The notes: generated by a model from the sequence alone, not told the origin. A DNA stretch of 64,000 nt from Yinghuangia sp051388915 (GCF_051388915.1 NZ_JBPKBH010000006.1:1-64000), one strand, 5' to 3'; positions 8,933-17,526 are shown, counted from the stretch's first letter. Numbers and translations: made by a program.

Positions 8933-9310
8933 ATGTCGCCCGCAGCCGACGACACGTGGTGGGACGAGGACGCCGGCCCCGTCGTGCGCTCGTTCGCCCG
9001 GACGGGCGGCCGCACCCGCCCCAGCCGCGACGAGTTCAACCTCATCACGCTCATCGTCAACGCCGGCAACGAGGCGGCGCTGCCCGCCCTGGAGCCGGAG
9101 CACCTCGGCATCCTGCGGCTGTGCACCGACGCCCCGCTGTCCGTCGCCGAGATCTCCGCCGCGCTGAACCTCCCGGCGACCGTGGTGAAGGTCCTGCTCG
9201 GCGACCTCCTCGACATGGGGGCGATCCACACGCGTGCGCCGATCGCGCTCGCGGAAGCCCCCGACATCCACGTACTCCAGGCGGTTCTCGATGGCATTCG
9301 CAGGATCTGA
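8933..9310 (+). CDS. cvnC: DUF742 protein CvnC
   Basis: 125 residues matching the DUF742 family: WWDEDAGPVVRSFARTGGRTRPS at the N-terminus, then FNLITLIVNA and a winged-helix-like half (LSVAEISAALNLPATVVKVLLGDLLDMGAI). It is the third conservon component. Its 3' end overlaps the cvnD start by 20 bp, a usual arrangement in these operons. Confidence 0.92.
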   Translation: MSPAADDTWWDEDAGPVVRSFARTGGRTRPSRDEFNLITLIVNAGNEAALPALEPEHLGILRLCTDAPLSVAEISAALNLPATVVKVLLGDLLDMGAIHTRAPIALAEAPDIHVLQAVLDGIRRI

Positions 9311-9905
9311 ACCGATGCCGGCCCCCGGACCCGGCTTCGCCCCGGACCAACTGCCCGCGGCGGTCAAGATCCTCATCTCCGGCGGCTTCGGCGTCGGCAA
9401 GACCACCATGGTCGGCGCGGTCAGCGAGGTGCCGCCGCTGCGCACCGAAGAGGTCATCACGCAGGAGAGCCAGGGCATCGACGACCTGACCGGCGTCGAG
9501 TCGAAGACCACGACCACGGTCGCCCTCGACTTCGGCCGCATCACGCTGGGCCGCGGGCTCGTGCTGTACCTCTTCGGCACGCCGGGCCAGGACCGCTTCT
9601 GGTTCATGTGGGACGAACTGGCGGTCGGCGCGATCGGCGCGATCATCCTGGCCGACCCGCGGCGCCTGGCCGACTCGTTCCCCGCGATCGACTACTTCGA
9701 GGTACGCGGACTGCCGTTCGTCGTCGCCGTCAACTGCTTCGACGGCATCAGCGAGTTCGGCATCGACGAGGTGACCGACGCGCTCGACCTGGACCCGCAC
9801 GTCCCGGTGGTCATGTGCGACGCGCGGTCCCGCGAGTCCGGCAAGCACGCGATGGTGACGCTCATGGAGCACGTCGTCGCCATCCGCACGCCGGTTCACG
9901 GGTAG
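9291..9905 (+). CDS. cvnD: conservon small GTPase CvnD
   Basis: 204-residue Ras-like ATP/GTP-binding protein. The P-loop GGFGVGKTT is at residues 31-39, a switch-like segment reads SKTTTTVALDFGRI, the G3-type motif is LFGTPGQDRF, and VAVNCFDG matches the NKxD-like region of this family (N present, K replaced). It should cycle nucleotides at the membrane with CvnA-C. ATG 9291 lies within the end of cvnC. Confidence 0.92.
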   Translation: MAFAGSEPMPAPGPGFAPDQLPAAVKILISGGFGVGKTTMVGAVSEVPPLRTEEVITQESQGIDDLTGVESKTTTTVALDFGRITLGRGLVLYLFGTPGQDRFWFMWDELAVGAIGAIILADPRRLADSFPAIDYFEVRGLPFVVAVNCFDGISEFGIDEVTDALDLDPHVPVVMCDARSRESGKHAMVTLMEHVVAIRTPVHG

Positions 9906-9946
9906 TCCGCGCGTCGCATCCGCGCGTCGCATCGCCGCGCGCTCCG

Positions 9947-10723
9947 TCAGCTCAGCGCGAGGTCCAGCGTCTGCTGCCAGTACGTCACGCGCAGCGCGGT
10001 GTCGACATACACGCCCGCGGCGGGCAGCGGCACGTCGGCGATCGATCCGTCGTCGAACGGCAGCGTCAGCGACGAAGTCGTGTACCCGTTCTCGCCGCTG
10101 CCGTCGGTGGCCGACAGGCGTACGCCCGCATAGCCGGACTCGCCGGGCGCGAGGGTGACGACCGCCTGGGGCTTCGTGGAGTCGTCCACCGGCGGTACGG
10201 CCTGAGCCTCACCGAAGCGCGCGGCCGGGTAGCCGACCAGGTAGCAGTTCTTCGCACCGGTGTTGGTGACGGTGAGGAGAAGGTGGTTGAGCGGCCGCGC
10301 GACGACGGTCGCGGTGGTCTTGGTGTTGGAGGCGCCGCAGTCCGGGAAGTTGGGCGGGACGTCCGAATCGTCGGACGAGCTGCCGCCGTTCGAGCCGCCG
10401 GACGACGTGTTGCCGCCACTCTTGCCGGAGCTGCCGGAGCCGTTTGTACCGCCGGACGCCGTGGACCCTTGCGACGTGCCGCCGTTGCCGCTCGCCGCCC
10501 CCGAACCCGCTGTGCCCGCACCCGTGGTCGCCGCCCCGCTCGGCGACGGCGCCGGGCTCACGCCGCTCGTAGCGCCAGCCGGCGCAGAAGGGGCGGGCAC
10601 GGGGGAAGACGCCCCGGCGCCGGCGGCGTTGTCGTCCCCGTTGTTGCACGCCGTCAGCGCGAAGGTGGCGAGCGCGACGGTCGTGGCGGCGAACAGGCGG
10701 GTGCGGGCAAGACGAGCGGACAT
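9947..10723 (-). CDS. DUF4232 secreted lipoprotein
   Basis: 258 residues. A lipoprotein signal (ARTRLFAATTVALATFALTAC) ends at a lipobox cysteine. A ~100-residue Ser/Gly/Pro-rich linker follows, then a DUF4232 domain: LLLTVTNTGAKNCYLVGYP, VTLAPGESGYAGVRL, and DCGA at its start, giving the usual cysteine pair. ATG 10723 follows AGGGGAT. Likely anchored on the outer face of the membrane; no enzymatic role is known for the family. It is convergent with cvnD and divergent from the next gene. Confidence 0.85.
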   Translation of the reverse strand: MSARLARTRLFAATTVALATFALTACNNGDDNAAGAGASSPVPAPSAPAGATSGVSPAPSPSGAATTGAGTAGSGAASGNGGTSQGSTASGGTNGSGSSGKSGGNTSSGGSNGGSSSDDSDVPPNFPDCGASNTKTTATVVARPLNHLLLTVTNTGAKNCYLVGYPAARFGEAQAVPPVDDSTKPQAVVTLAPGESGYAGVRLSATDGSGENGYTTSSLTLPFDDGSIADVPLPAAGVYVDTALRVTYWQQTLDLALS

Positions 10724-10944
10724 GGCTGATCCCCTGTATCTGGGTGGGTGTTGACGGTCTGCCGGGGCACGTCCGCGGACTTCGGTCGACGCGGCGTGCT
10801 CCGCTGCCCAGATCTTGGGCGCGGATCCGTCCCGCCCGCCACCACCGCCGGACAGTTTGGGATGCTGGAACGCCCGAACGGGCCTGACCTGCGGGAACGC
10901 CGGTCCCCTGGAACGCTGTCCGGTACACGGGAGAAGGAGGAACG

Positions 10945-12435
10945 GTGGCCGACGAGGAGTTCGCGGCACTGCTGCGGGAACTCAAGGACCGGTCGGGCCT
11001 GAGTTACGGGGTGCTGGGGAAGCGGCTGCACCTGAGCGGTTCGACCCTGCACCGGTACGTCAACGGGGACGCCGTTCCGCAGGACTACGCGCCTGTCGAA
11101 CGGTTCGCACGCATCTGCGGCGCCACCTCGGAGGAGCTCGTCGAACTGCACCGGCGCTGGGTCCGGGCAGACGTTCTGCGGGGGCGCAGAGGTACGGCGA
11201 ACCCCGGCCCGGAGAACCGGAACTCGGCCGCTCCGTCGCTCGAATCCGCGCCCGATGTGGCACCCCAACCTGCGGCACCGGAGCAACCCGACCCGCCCGC
11301 CGATACGCCGTCCGCCGATACGCCGTCCGCCGATACGCCGTCCGCCGAGTCGCAGTCCGCCGAGTCGCCGTCCGCCGACTCGCCACCTGCCGACTCGCCA
11401 CCTGCCGACTCACCGCCCGGCGACACGCGGTCGGCCGACACGCCGTCCGCCCCCGCCCCCGACCCTGAAGACTCACCCGTTCCGCCACCTCCGCTCGACG
11501 CCGCCGCCCCGAAGCGCCGACGCCGCCGCACCGTCGCCATCGCCGGTGCCGGTGCGGCCGCCGCCGCGGCCGTGTCGGTCGCGCTCATCGTCAACCTCCT
11601 GCCGGGCGGCGACGACAGCGGCGCACGCCAGAGTGCCGGAGCCACGTCATCCCTCGGCACAGCCTCCGCAGCCACGTCCCAGTCGGCCTCGGGTTCGGAC
11701 GCGGCGCCGCCCGCGCTGACACCCCCGTCGTCGGCCCCCACATCGGCCCCCTCGTCACCCCCCTCGGCCTCCCCGCGCGGCACCGGCAGCGCACCGCCGC
11801 AGCCGGGAACGGCGGAGACGCTCCGGGACGGTGCCGCCCCGACCGTCGCGACGAATCCGTACAGGTGGGAAGGCCCGTGCAGCCAGCACTACTTGGTCGA
11901 CCGCAAGCCCGCCGAGATGCCCCCGCCGCCCACCCAGCAGGACGCCCGCCGCTGGGTGGCCGCGGTCGGCGCAGTCTCGGGCGGGGACCAGATGCTCGCG
12001 CTGACCGTGCAGGGGGCCGGGGCGGAGACGGTCGTCCTGGAGGCGCTGCACGTGCGGGTCATCGGCAAGGACGCGCCGCTCGCCTGGAACGACTACGTCA
12101 TGGGCGTCGGCTGCGGCGGCGAGGTGAGCACCAAGTCGTTCGACATCGACCTGGACGCGGGACGTCCCGGCACCGCACCCAAGTCCGGGCAGCGGGACTT
12201 CCCCTACAAGGTCAGCGAGACCGACCCCGAGGTCTTCTACGTGACCGCGCACAGCGAGGGCCACGACGTGAGCTGGTACCTGGAGTTGGAGTGGTCCAGC
12301 GGCGACCGCCGCGGCTCGGTGCGGATCGACGACAACGGCAAGCCCTTCCGCACCAGCGCCAATGCGGGACGCCCGGCGTACCAATACCCCAACGGCGCAA
12401 GCGAGTGGGACAAGCCCCTGGACGAAGAGGGCTGA
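10945..12435 (+). CDS. membrane-anchored XRE-family helix-turn-helix protein
   Basis: 496 residues. Residues 1-75 are an XRE-like HTH (LSYGVLGKRLHLSGSTLHRYVNG). A ~120-residue acidic Asp/Ser/Pro linker built from 15-bp repeats follows, then a basic patch KRRRRR, one membrane helix (TVAIAGAGAAAAAAVSVALIV), and an extracellular ~150-residue C-terminal domain beginning near NPYRWEGPCSQHYLVDR with two conserved-looking cysteines (GPCSQ, GVGCGG). GTG 10945 has AAGGAGG at ideal spacing. This is a common actinomycete layout of unknown role; it might couple an outside signal to DNA binding. It is divergent from the DUF4232 gene. Confidence 0.8.
   Translation: MADEEFAALLRELKDRSGLSYGVLGKRLHLSGSTLHRYVNGDAVPQDYAPVERFARICGATSEELVELHRRWVRADVLRGRRGTANPGPENRNSAAPSLESAPDVAPQPAAPEQPDPPADTPSADTPSADTPSAESQSAESPSADSPPADSPPADSPPGDTRSADTPSAPAPDPEDSPVPPPPLDAAAPKRRRRRTVAIAGAGAAAAAAVSVALIVNLLPGGDDSGARQSAGATSSLGTASAATSQSASGSDAAPPALTPPSSAPTSAPSSPPSASPRGTGSAPPQPGTAETLRDGAAPTVATNPYRWEGPCSQHYLVDRKPAEMPPPPTQQDARRWVAAVGAVSGGDQMLALTVQGAGAETVVLEALHVRVIGKDAPLAWNDYVMGVGCGGEVSTKSFDIDLDAGRPGTAPKSGQRDFPYKVSETDPEVFYVTAHSEGHDVSWYLELEWSSGDRRGSVRIDDNGKPFRTSANAGRPAYQYPNGASEWDKPLDEEG
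11297..11460. repeat. 15-bp tandem repeat in the HTH-protein linker
   Basis: Roughly eleven 15-bp units of GATACGCCGTCCGCC and variants, each coding five residues of the pattern D/E-T/S-P-S/P-A. The first three units are identical and later ones diverge. In frame, so length variation would change only the linker. Confidence 0.9.
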
Positions 12436-12458
12436 GCCCGCAGGGAAGTTACCCTCCG

Positions 12459-14084
12459 CTACCCCGACCGCATGTCCCGACGGCGAAGCGCCGCGAGTCC
12501 GACAGCGACCAGCAGGGCGGCAAGCACGGTGAGCACTCCGACCGCGGGCCAGTCCATGGCGTTGCCCGGCATCTTGGGCACATGGGCGAACGGTGAGACC
12601 TTCAGCGCCCATTGCGGGAGGTTGAACGCGGCGCCGAGCCAGCCGAGCCCGAGGCAGAGTCCGGCGTACGCCCACCCCAGCACCGCCGCGCGCGGATAGG
12701 CGCCGTAGGTGAGCACCGCAACCGCCCCGACCGCCCATACCGCCGGCACCTGGACGAGGGCGCCGCCGAGGACCGCCCCGGCGTCCTGGCCGTAGCCCGC
12801 CGCGAGGCCGAGGCCCGCCACGATCATGAGCAATGCCGCGCCGCCGAACGCCACGGCCAGGTGCCCCGCGGCCCAGCGCACGCGTCCCACCGCGTTCGCG
12901 AGGAGCGGTTCGGCGCGCTGCGCGGTCTCCTCACCGTCCAACCGGAGCACCGACTGCACGATATAGAGGGCTGCGACCATGCCGAACATCGCGACCATGC
13001 CAGCGAGGAACGCGTCGGTCACGCCGGATTGGCCGCCGAGCCGGGCGATCATCTCCTGGGCCTGCTCGTTGTCGCCGATCAGGTCGGCGGCCCCGTCCGT
13101 CATCGCGCCGAACATCACGCCCGCCACCAGGAATCCGCCGCCCCACCCGGACAGGCTGCCGCGTTGCAGACGCCACGCGAGCCCGCCCGTCGTGCCGAGC
13201 GCGCCGGTCGCCGGGCCTGGGCGCGCGGGCAGGAAGCTCATCCCGATGTCGCGGCGTCCGGCCAACGTGTAGGCGATGAGCGCCTGTACGGTGATCGCCG
13301 CCGCGAACACCAGGAGCACCCACCAGCGTTCGTCCGCGAAGGAGCGCAGGTTCTCCGCCCACCCGATGGGGGAGAGCCACGTCAGGATGTTGGACCCGTC
13401 GTCCGCGGCGGCGTCCCCGGCCGCCTTGAGCGCCCACGCCAGGCCGAGTACGGCCGCCGTGAGGCCCTTCGCGAGCCGTGCCGTCTCGGTGAGTTGCGCC
13501 ATGACCGCGGCCGTGGTGGCGAAGAGCATGCCGACGGCGCCGATGCCGAGGCCCAGCGCGAGCGCACCGGCCCGGCCCTCGCCGGACAGGCCCGCGGCGA
13601 CGATCACGGCGATGGCGGCGTTGGCCGTCAGGGCGGTCAGCAGCGCCGCGGTCAGGGGTGCGCGGCGGCCCACCATCGCGGCGGACAACATCTCCTGACG
13701 GCCCGTCTCCTCCTCCTCGCGGGTGTGGCGGACCACGATGAGCAGGCTCATCACCGCGGCGAACGCGGCCATGAAGGCGACGTACCGCCAGGCCACGATC
13801 GCGCCGAGCGAGTCGTCGAACACCGGTCCGTAAAGCGACCGGAGCGAGCTGTTCGCGGCCATCGAGTCGACGATGTCGGCGCGTTCGGCCGGGGTGCCGT
13901 AGACGCTGCCGAGGCTGCCCGCGGCGCTCGCGGTGGTGCCGCCGATCAGCAGCACCCACAGCGGCAGCATGACCCGGTCGCGGCGTAGCGCGAGGCGCAA
14001 CAGGCCGCCGGTCCCGGTGAGTTGGCGCGCTCCTCCGCTGCGCCGGGTGAACGCCGCGGGCCCGGCGGCCGTCGTCGCGGTCAT
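12459..14084 (-). CDS. ABC exporter permease (ABC-2 / polyketide antibiotic exporter type)
   Basis: 541-residue integral membrane protein with about twelve hydrophobic segments (for example MLPLWVLLIGGTTASAAGSL, WRYVAFMAAFAAVMSLLIVV, VPAVWAVGAVAVLTYG). It has the HTREEEETGRQEML loop typical of permeases annotated as polyketide or tetronasin-type antibiotic exporters. It pairs with the ATPase immediately upstream; ATG 14084 overlaps that gene's TGA by 4 nt (ATGA), so they are co-translated. Likely exports a lipophilic compound; substrate unknown. It is convergent with the HTH gene, 23 bp away. Confidence 0.87.
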   Translation of the reverse strand: MTATTAAGPAAFTRRSGGARQLTGTGGLLRLALRRDRVMLPLWVLLIGGTTASAAGSLGSVYGTPAERADIVDSMAANSSLRSLYGPVFDDSLGAIVAWRYVAFMAAFAAVMSLLIVVRHTREEEETGRQEMLSAAMVGRRAPLTAALLTALTANAAIAVIVAAGLSGEGRAGALALGLGIGAVGMLFATTAAVMAQLTETARLAKGLTAAVLGLAWALKAAGDAAADDGSNILTWLSPIGWAENLRSFADERWWVLLVFAAAITVQALIAYTLAGRRDIGMSFLPARPGPATGALGTTGGLAWRLQRGSLSGWGGGFLVAGVMFGAMTDGAADLIGDNEQAQEMIARLGGQSGVTDAFLAGMVAMFGMVAALYIVQSVLRLDGEETAQRAEPLLANAVGRVRWAAGHLAVAFGGAALLMIVAGLGLAAGYGQDAGAVLGGALVQVPAVWAVGAVAVLTYGAYPRAAVLGWAYAGLCLGLGWLGAAFNLPQWALKVSPFAHVPKMPGNAMDWPAVGVLTVLAALLVAVGLAALRRRDMRSG

Positions 14085-15067
14085 CGCCGCACCGCCCCGC
14101 GCGACGCGGTCCCCTGCGCGTTTCCGGCAGCCGCCGCGCCGTCCGGCTCGAACGTGCCGTCCCGCGCATCTGCGTCGTCCTGGTAGTGCCGCAGGAACAA
14201 CTCCTCCAGGGTCGGCGGCGTGCTGGTGAGCGACCGTACCCCCGAGTCCGCCAGCGACCGCAGCACCGCGTCGAGCTTGTCCGAGTCGACCTGGAACCGA
14301 ACGCGCTGTCCCTGCACTTCGAGGTCGTGAACGCCCGGTAGCCGGGCCAATCCGTTGGGCGGACCCGCAAGTTCGGCGCTGACGCTGGTCCGCGTCAGGT
14401 GGCGCAGCTCGGCGAGCGTCCCCGACTCGACGGTGCTCCCGCGCCGGATGATGCTCACCCGGTCGCACAGCGCCTCGACTTCGCTGAGGATGTGGCTGGA
14501 CAGCAGGACGGTGCGCCCGCGTTCGCGCTCCTCGGCCACGCACTGCTGGAACACCTCCTCCATCAGCGGGTCCAGCCCCGAGGTCGGCTCGTCCAGGATC
14601 AGCAGGTCGACCTCGGACGCGAACGCCGCGACCAGGGCCACCTTCTGCCGGTTGCCCTTGGAGTACGTGCGGCCCTTCTTGGTGGGGTCCAGCTCGAACC
14701 GCCGCAGCAGTTCCGCGCGGCGGTCCGGGTCGAGCCCGCCGCGCAGGCGGCCGTAGAGGTCGATGACCTCGCCGCCGCTGAGGTTCCGCCACAGGGTGAC
14801 GTCGCCGGGCACGTACGCCAGCCTCCGGTGCAGGGCGACCGCGTCGTGCCACGGATCGCCGCCGAGCAGGCGGACGGTGCCGGCGTCCGCGCGCAGCAGG
14901 CCGAGCAGGACGCGGATGGTGGTGGACTTCCCGGACCCGTTGGGGCCGAGGAAGCCGTGCACCTCCCCGGTCCTGACCTCCAGGTCGAGACCGTCCAGTG
15001 CGTGTGTCCGGCCGAACGACTTGTGCAGTCCGGCGACGGTGATGGCCATGGTCATGGTTTTGAACAT
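14081..15067 (-). CDS. ABC exporter ATP-binding protein
   Basis: 328 residues. Walker A GPNGSGKST is at 41-49, the signature is the degenerate YSKGNRQKVAL usual in this drug-exporter subgroup, Walker B is LLILDEPTSGLD, and the switch histidine is in LLSSHILSE. A ~100-residue C-terminal extension follows, as in DrrA-type ATPases. The start may be ATG 15067, 15055 or 15049; none has a strong ribosome site, so a leaderless or very short leader is possible. Divergent from a GbsR/MarR-type regulator, with an inverted repeat between them. Confidence 0.88.
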   Translation of the reverse strand: MFKTMTMAITVAGLHKSFGRTHALDGLDLEVRTGEVHGFLGPNGSGKSTTIRVLLGLLRADAGTVRLLGGDPWHDAVALHRRLAYVPGDVTLWRNLSGGEVIDLYGRLRGGLDPDRRAELLRRFELDPTKKGRTYSKGNRQKVALVAAFASEVDLLILDEPTSGLDPLMEEVFQQCVAEERERGRTVLLSSHILSEVEALCDRVSIIRRGSTVESGTLAELRHLTRTSVSAELAGPPNGLARLPGVHDLEVQGQRVRFQVDSDKLDAVLRSLADSGVRSLTSTPPTLEELFLRHYQDDADARDGTFEPDGAAAAGNAQGTASRGAVRR

Positions 15068-15106
15068 ACGCTGTCTTCAGGAAGTTGTGAAATAAAGGAA
15101 GCGTAT
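15066..15106. promoter_or_regulatory. inverted repeat between exporter and regulator genes
   Basis: ATACGCT (15066-15072) and AGCGTAT (15100-15106) form a 7-bp inverted repeat centred in the short divergent region, with TTCA/TGAA (15076-15091) nested inside. The left arm touches the first proposed start codon of the ATPase gene. A good candidate operator for the divergent regulator. Confidence 0.5.
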
Positions 15107-15146
15107 AAACTTGGGAGAGGCGCCGAGCAGGGGAGACGAGACGGCG

Positions 15147-15668
15147 ATGACATCAGGCAGCGGGAGCGCGCCCGAGACGGCAGCGGACACGGCACGGGAC
15201 GACGAGGCCGTGTCCCGTTTCGTCGAGGCCTTCGCGGGCGTGTTCGTGGAGGCGGGCGTGCAGCGCATGCCGGCCCGGGTGTTTGCGGCCCTGCTGTCCG
15301 CCGACTCGGGGACGATGACCTCCGCCGAGCTCGGCGAGCGCCTCCAGGTCAGCCCGGCGGCCGTCTCCGGTGCGGTGCGCTACCTCAGCCAGCAGCACAT
15401 GCTCTCCGTGGAGCGCGAGCCGGGCACCCGCCGGGACCGTTACCGGGTGCGTAACGACCAGTGGTACGAGGCGCTGGCCAGCCGCGACGTGGTCATCAAG
15501 CGCTGGCAGGAATCGCTGCGCGAGGGCGTGCGCAGCCTCGGCGCGGACACCCCGGCGGGGCGCCGCATGGCCGAGACGCTGGCGTTCTTCGAGTTCGTCG
15601 GTGAGGAACTGCCGCTGATGCTGGACCGCTGGCGCTCCCGCCGCGACGAACTCTTCGGCACTTCCTGA
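15147..15668 (+). CDS. GbsR/MarR-type transcriptional regulator
   Basis: 173 residues with a winged helix: MPARVFAALLSADSGTMTSAELGERLQVSPAAVSGAVRYL, then wing VEREPGTRRDRYRV, and a C-terminal dimerisation helix region (FEFVGEELPLMLDRWRSRRDEL). This layout is typical of regulators next to ABC drug exporters. ATG 15147 was chosen; TTG 15111 in the same frame is possible. Expected to repress or activate the divergent ABC exporter. Confidence 0.82.
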   Translation: MTSGSGSAPETAADTARDDEAVSRFVEAFAGVFVEAGVQRMPARVFAALLSADSGTMTSAELGERLQVSPAAVSGAVRYLSQQHMLSVEREPGTRRDRYRVRNDQWYEALASRDVVIKRWQESLREGVRSLGADTPAGRRMAETLAFFEFVGEELPLMLDRWRSRRDELFGTS

Positions 15669-15696
15669 CAGTTCCGCCGCGCGAGGCGGCAAGCGC

Positions 15697-15800
15697 TCAA
15701 TCCGGCAGCCGCAAGGCCAGGCCGTCGAGGACGATGTCGAGGCCGTACGCGGACTTCGCGTCGCGGATCCGGACCGGATCCCGCTCGGCGCCGCCCCCGT
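15697..15800 (-). pseudogene. possible C-terminal remnant of a TetR regulator
   Basis: The minus strand ends in DAKSAYGLDIVLDGLALRLPD, the kind of sequence that closes many TetR-family proteins (…FGLDRLLDGL…). Upstream of it the frame no longer resembles TetR and no HTH is present. It is therefore at most a gene remnant. Low certainty because the match is only about twenty residues. Confidence 0.3.
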
Positions 15801-16091
15801 ACGGGTCGCCGGGCAGGGCGTGCCCGGCGGTGTGTCGGACGCGCGGCCCGAACTGGTGGGTGAGGCCCCGGCCCGCGCGGGCGGGCGGTTGCGGCCGCTT
15901 GCCCCCCGTACATCCGCGGGCGGCGGTCCGCCGTTCGGCATACACCGCGGGGAGCACAGCCGGGGCCCGGACGACAACCGGCGGCGTAGCGCAGGAGCCC
16001 GCCGTGGGCGGACGCCTCGGACCCGGTCCGCGAACGAGGCTGGGCGTGTGCCGAGGAACGGCGGCCGGAAGCGACCACCCCCACCGAAAAA

Positions 16092-16109
16092 GGTGGGGCT
16101 GGCCCCACC
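16092..16109 (-). terminator. hairpin with T tract on the minus strand
   Basis: GGTGGGGC and GCCCCACC form an 8-bp stem. Read on the minus strand it is followed at once by TTTTT, the form of an intrinsic terminator. No minus-strand gene lies just upstream of it, so its purpose is unclear; it may block antisense transcription or be left over from a lost gene. Confidence 0.45.
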
Positions 16110-16208
16110 CCGGTTCGGATGACGGCCCCATGGGTCGGAGCGCCCGCGGTTCCTAGGTTGGAGAGACACGGACGACGAGGCTCCGCCGAGCGGATGAGGG
16201 GAACAACA

Positions 16209-16703
16209 GTGAGCAGCCAGCAGCCGGGCCCCATCGCCTCGTTCGTGCGTTTCGTGGTCTGCGGCGGGGGCACCGGACTCGCCTCCAGCGCCGCGCTGGT
16301 GTACCTCTCCGGGAGCATGTCGGTCGCCGTCGCCAACGCGATCATCACGGTGGTCTCCACGCTGCTCGCCAACGAACTGCACAGCCGGATCACCTTCCGC
16401 AACGGGCGGGCGAGCTGGCGCGTGCACATGGAGTCCACCGGAACCGCGGTGGTCTGCTACCTGTTCACGACCGCCGCGATGCTGATCCTCGACGCGGTCG
16501 CGACGAGCCCCGGGGCGCTCACCGAACAGGCCGTCTACCTCACGGCGTCCGGCCTCGCCGGGATCGGACGGTTCCTGGTGCTGCGGCTGTTCGTCTTCGC
16601 CCGCCCGAAGTCCGCCGCCACCCGCACCGCGCCCGTCGCCGCGCTGCCGACCGCCGCCCCGGCCGCCGCCCTCGACCGCGCCGCGGTCGCCGTCGCGGCC
16701 TGA
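16209..16703 (+). CDS. GtrA-like membrane protein
   Basis: 164 residues with four hydrophobic helices: SFVRFVVCGGGTGLASSAAL, VAVANAIITVVSTLLANELHS, a helix around AVVCYLFTTAAMLILDAV, and ASGLAGIGRFLVLRLFVF. The pattern FVxFxxxGG…N.L.S…F and the R-F-x-x-L-R-x-x-V-F ending match the GtrA/DPMS3 family, which flips or helps flip lipid-linked sugars. GTG 16209 has GGGGA at proper spacing. The last codons and stop are duplicated downstream in a 30-bp tandem repeat. Confidence 0.75.
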   Translation: MSSQQPGPIASFVRFVVCGGGTGLASSAALVYLSGSMSVAVANAIITVVSTLLANELHSRITFRNGRASWRVHMESTGTAVVCYLFTTAAMLILDAVATSPGALTEQAVYLTASGLAGIGRFLVLRLFVFARPKSAATRTAPVAALPTAAPAAALDRAAVAVAA

Positions 16704-16734
16704 CACCGCGCCGCGGTCGCCGTCGCGGCCTGAC
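16675..16734. repeat. exact 30-bp tandem duplication spanning the GtrA stop codon
   Basis: The bases 16675-16704 are repeated without change at 16705-16734. The unit contains the TGA, so a second in-frame TGA lies exactly 30 bp after the first. Confidence 0.97.
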
Positions 16735-16878
16735 CCGGGTCCCGAACAACCCAGCCGGACAAGGGAGATCGTCTTGGTGCCGGGGCCGGGGAAGGTTGGG
16801 AAACCGGGCAAATTCCCGCGGTCGCCGCAATAGCATCGGTGGGGTTCGCGCCCTGCTCCTCCGTTCCGGGAGTCTGCG

Positions 16879-17445
16879 ATGCGTGTACGGCTGATTCTCG
16901 CGCTGGCCGCCCTGGCCGCCCTGGCCGCGGTCTCCGGGTGCGGCTCCGCGGCCGAGTCCGGCGGCCCCGACGGCGGCACGTCCCCCGCTGCGGCGGCCGC
17001 GCCCGTTCCGGCCCCGGCCGCGGCGTCCCCGACCGGCACGCCCGACCTGCTGGTCTTCACCGCCACCACGATCGACCGCAAGCCCTTCGCCGGGGTCACG
17101 CTGCTCGGCAGGCCCGCGGTGCTGTGGTTCTGGTCCGCGGCCGGCCCCGAGTGCCGGGCGCAGGGCGCGGAGACCGACAAGGCGGCGGTGCTGTTCGCGG
17201 ACCGGGCCACGGTGGTCGGGGTCGCGGCGGCGGGCGACCCGGCCGCGCTCCGGGAGTTCGTCGCGTCGACCGGGGTCGGCGCACTGCCACACCTCACCGA
17301 CGCGAGCGGCGACCTGCGGCGGCGTTTCGGGGTGACCGAGCCCGGCACGTACGTCTTCCTCGACGCGGGTGGCGCGGTGGTCCACCGGGCTGTGCTGCCG
17401 CGTGGCGAGGGCCTGGTGGTGCGTACCGGCGAATTGGTGCGCTGA
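16879..17445 (+). CDS. thioredoxin-like (TlpA/redoxin-fold) lipoprotein lacking the CxxC pair
   Basis: 188 residues. A lipoprotein signal peptide (MRVRLILALAALAALAAVSGC) is followed by an Ala/Pro linker and a thioredoxin-fold domain: KPFAGVTLLGRPAVLWFWSAAGPECRAQGAE, then VVGVAAAGDPAALREFV and YVFLDAGGAVVHR. In TlpA relatives the motif after FW is usually W-C-x-x-C; here it reads SAAGPEC, so only the second cysteine remains. It may be a non-catalytic or peroxiredoxin-like binding protein on the outer membrane face. Stands alone. Confidence 0.75.
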   Translation: MRVRLILALAALAALAAVSGCGSAAESGGPDGGTSPAAAAAPVPAPAAASPTGTPDLLVFTATTIDRKPFAGVTLLGRPAVLWFWSAAGPECRAQGAETDKAAVLFADRATVVGVAAAGDPAALREFVASTGVGALPHLTDASGDLRRRFGVTEPGTYVFLDAGGAVVHRAVLPRGEGLVVRTGELVR

Positions 17446-17526
17446 CCGGCCGTTCCGCCGGTTCCCGCTGTTGACCCGCCCACATGCGTCCTTCAAGCTC
17501 AGGGGGTCGTGGTGAGGAGGGTCGCG

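Larger units (their letters stand above)
15669..16208. other. 540-bp stretch without an intact gene
   Basis: No complete coding region is convincing. The minus strand holds a possible TetR tail (see 15697-15800), and a strong hairpin sits at 16092-16109. The rest is GC-rich sequence with shadow frames only. The end (16150-16208) contains the promoter and ribosome site (AGGGGA) of the GtrA-like gene. Confidence 0.5.

Noticed and set aside
12612..13988. 458-codon plus-strand frame opposite the ABC permease
   Set aside because: Antisense shadow of a hydrophobic membrane protein; Arg/Gly/His/Glu-rich, no family features.
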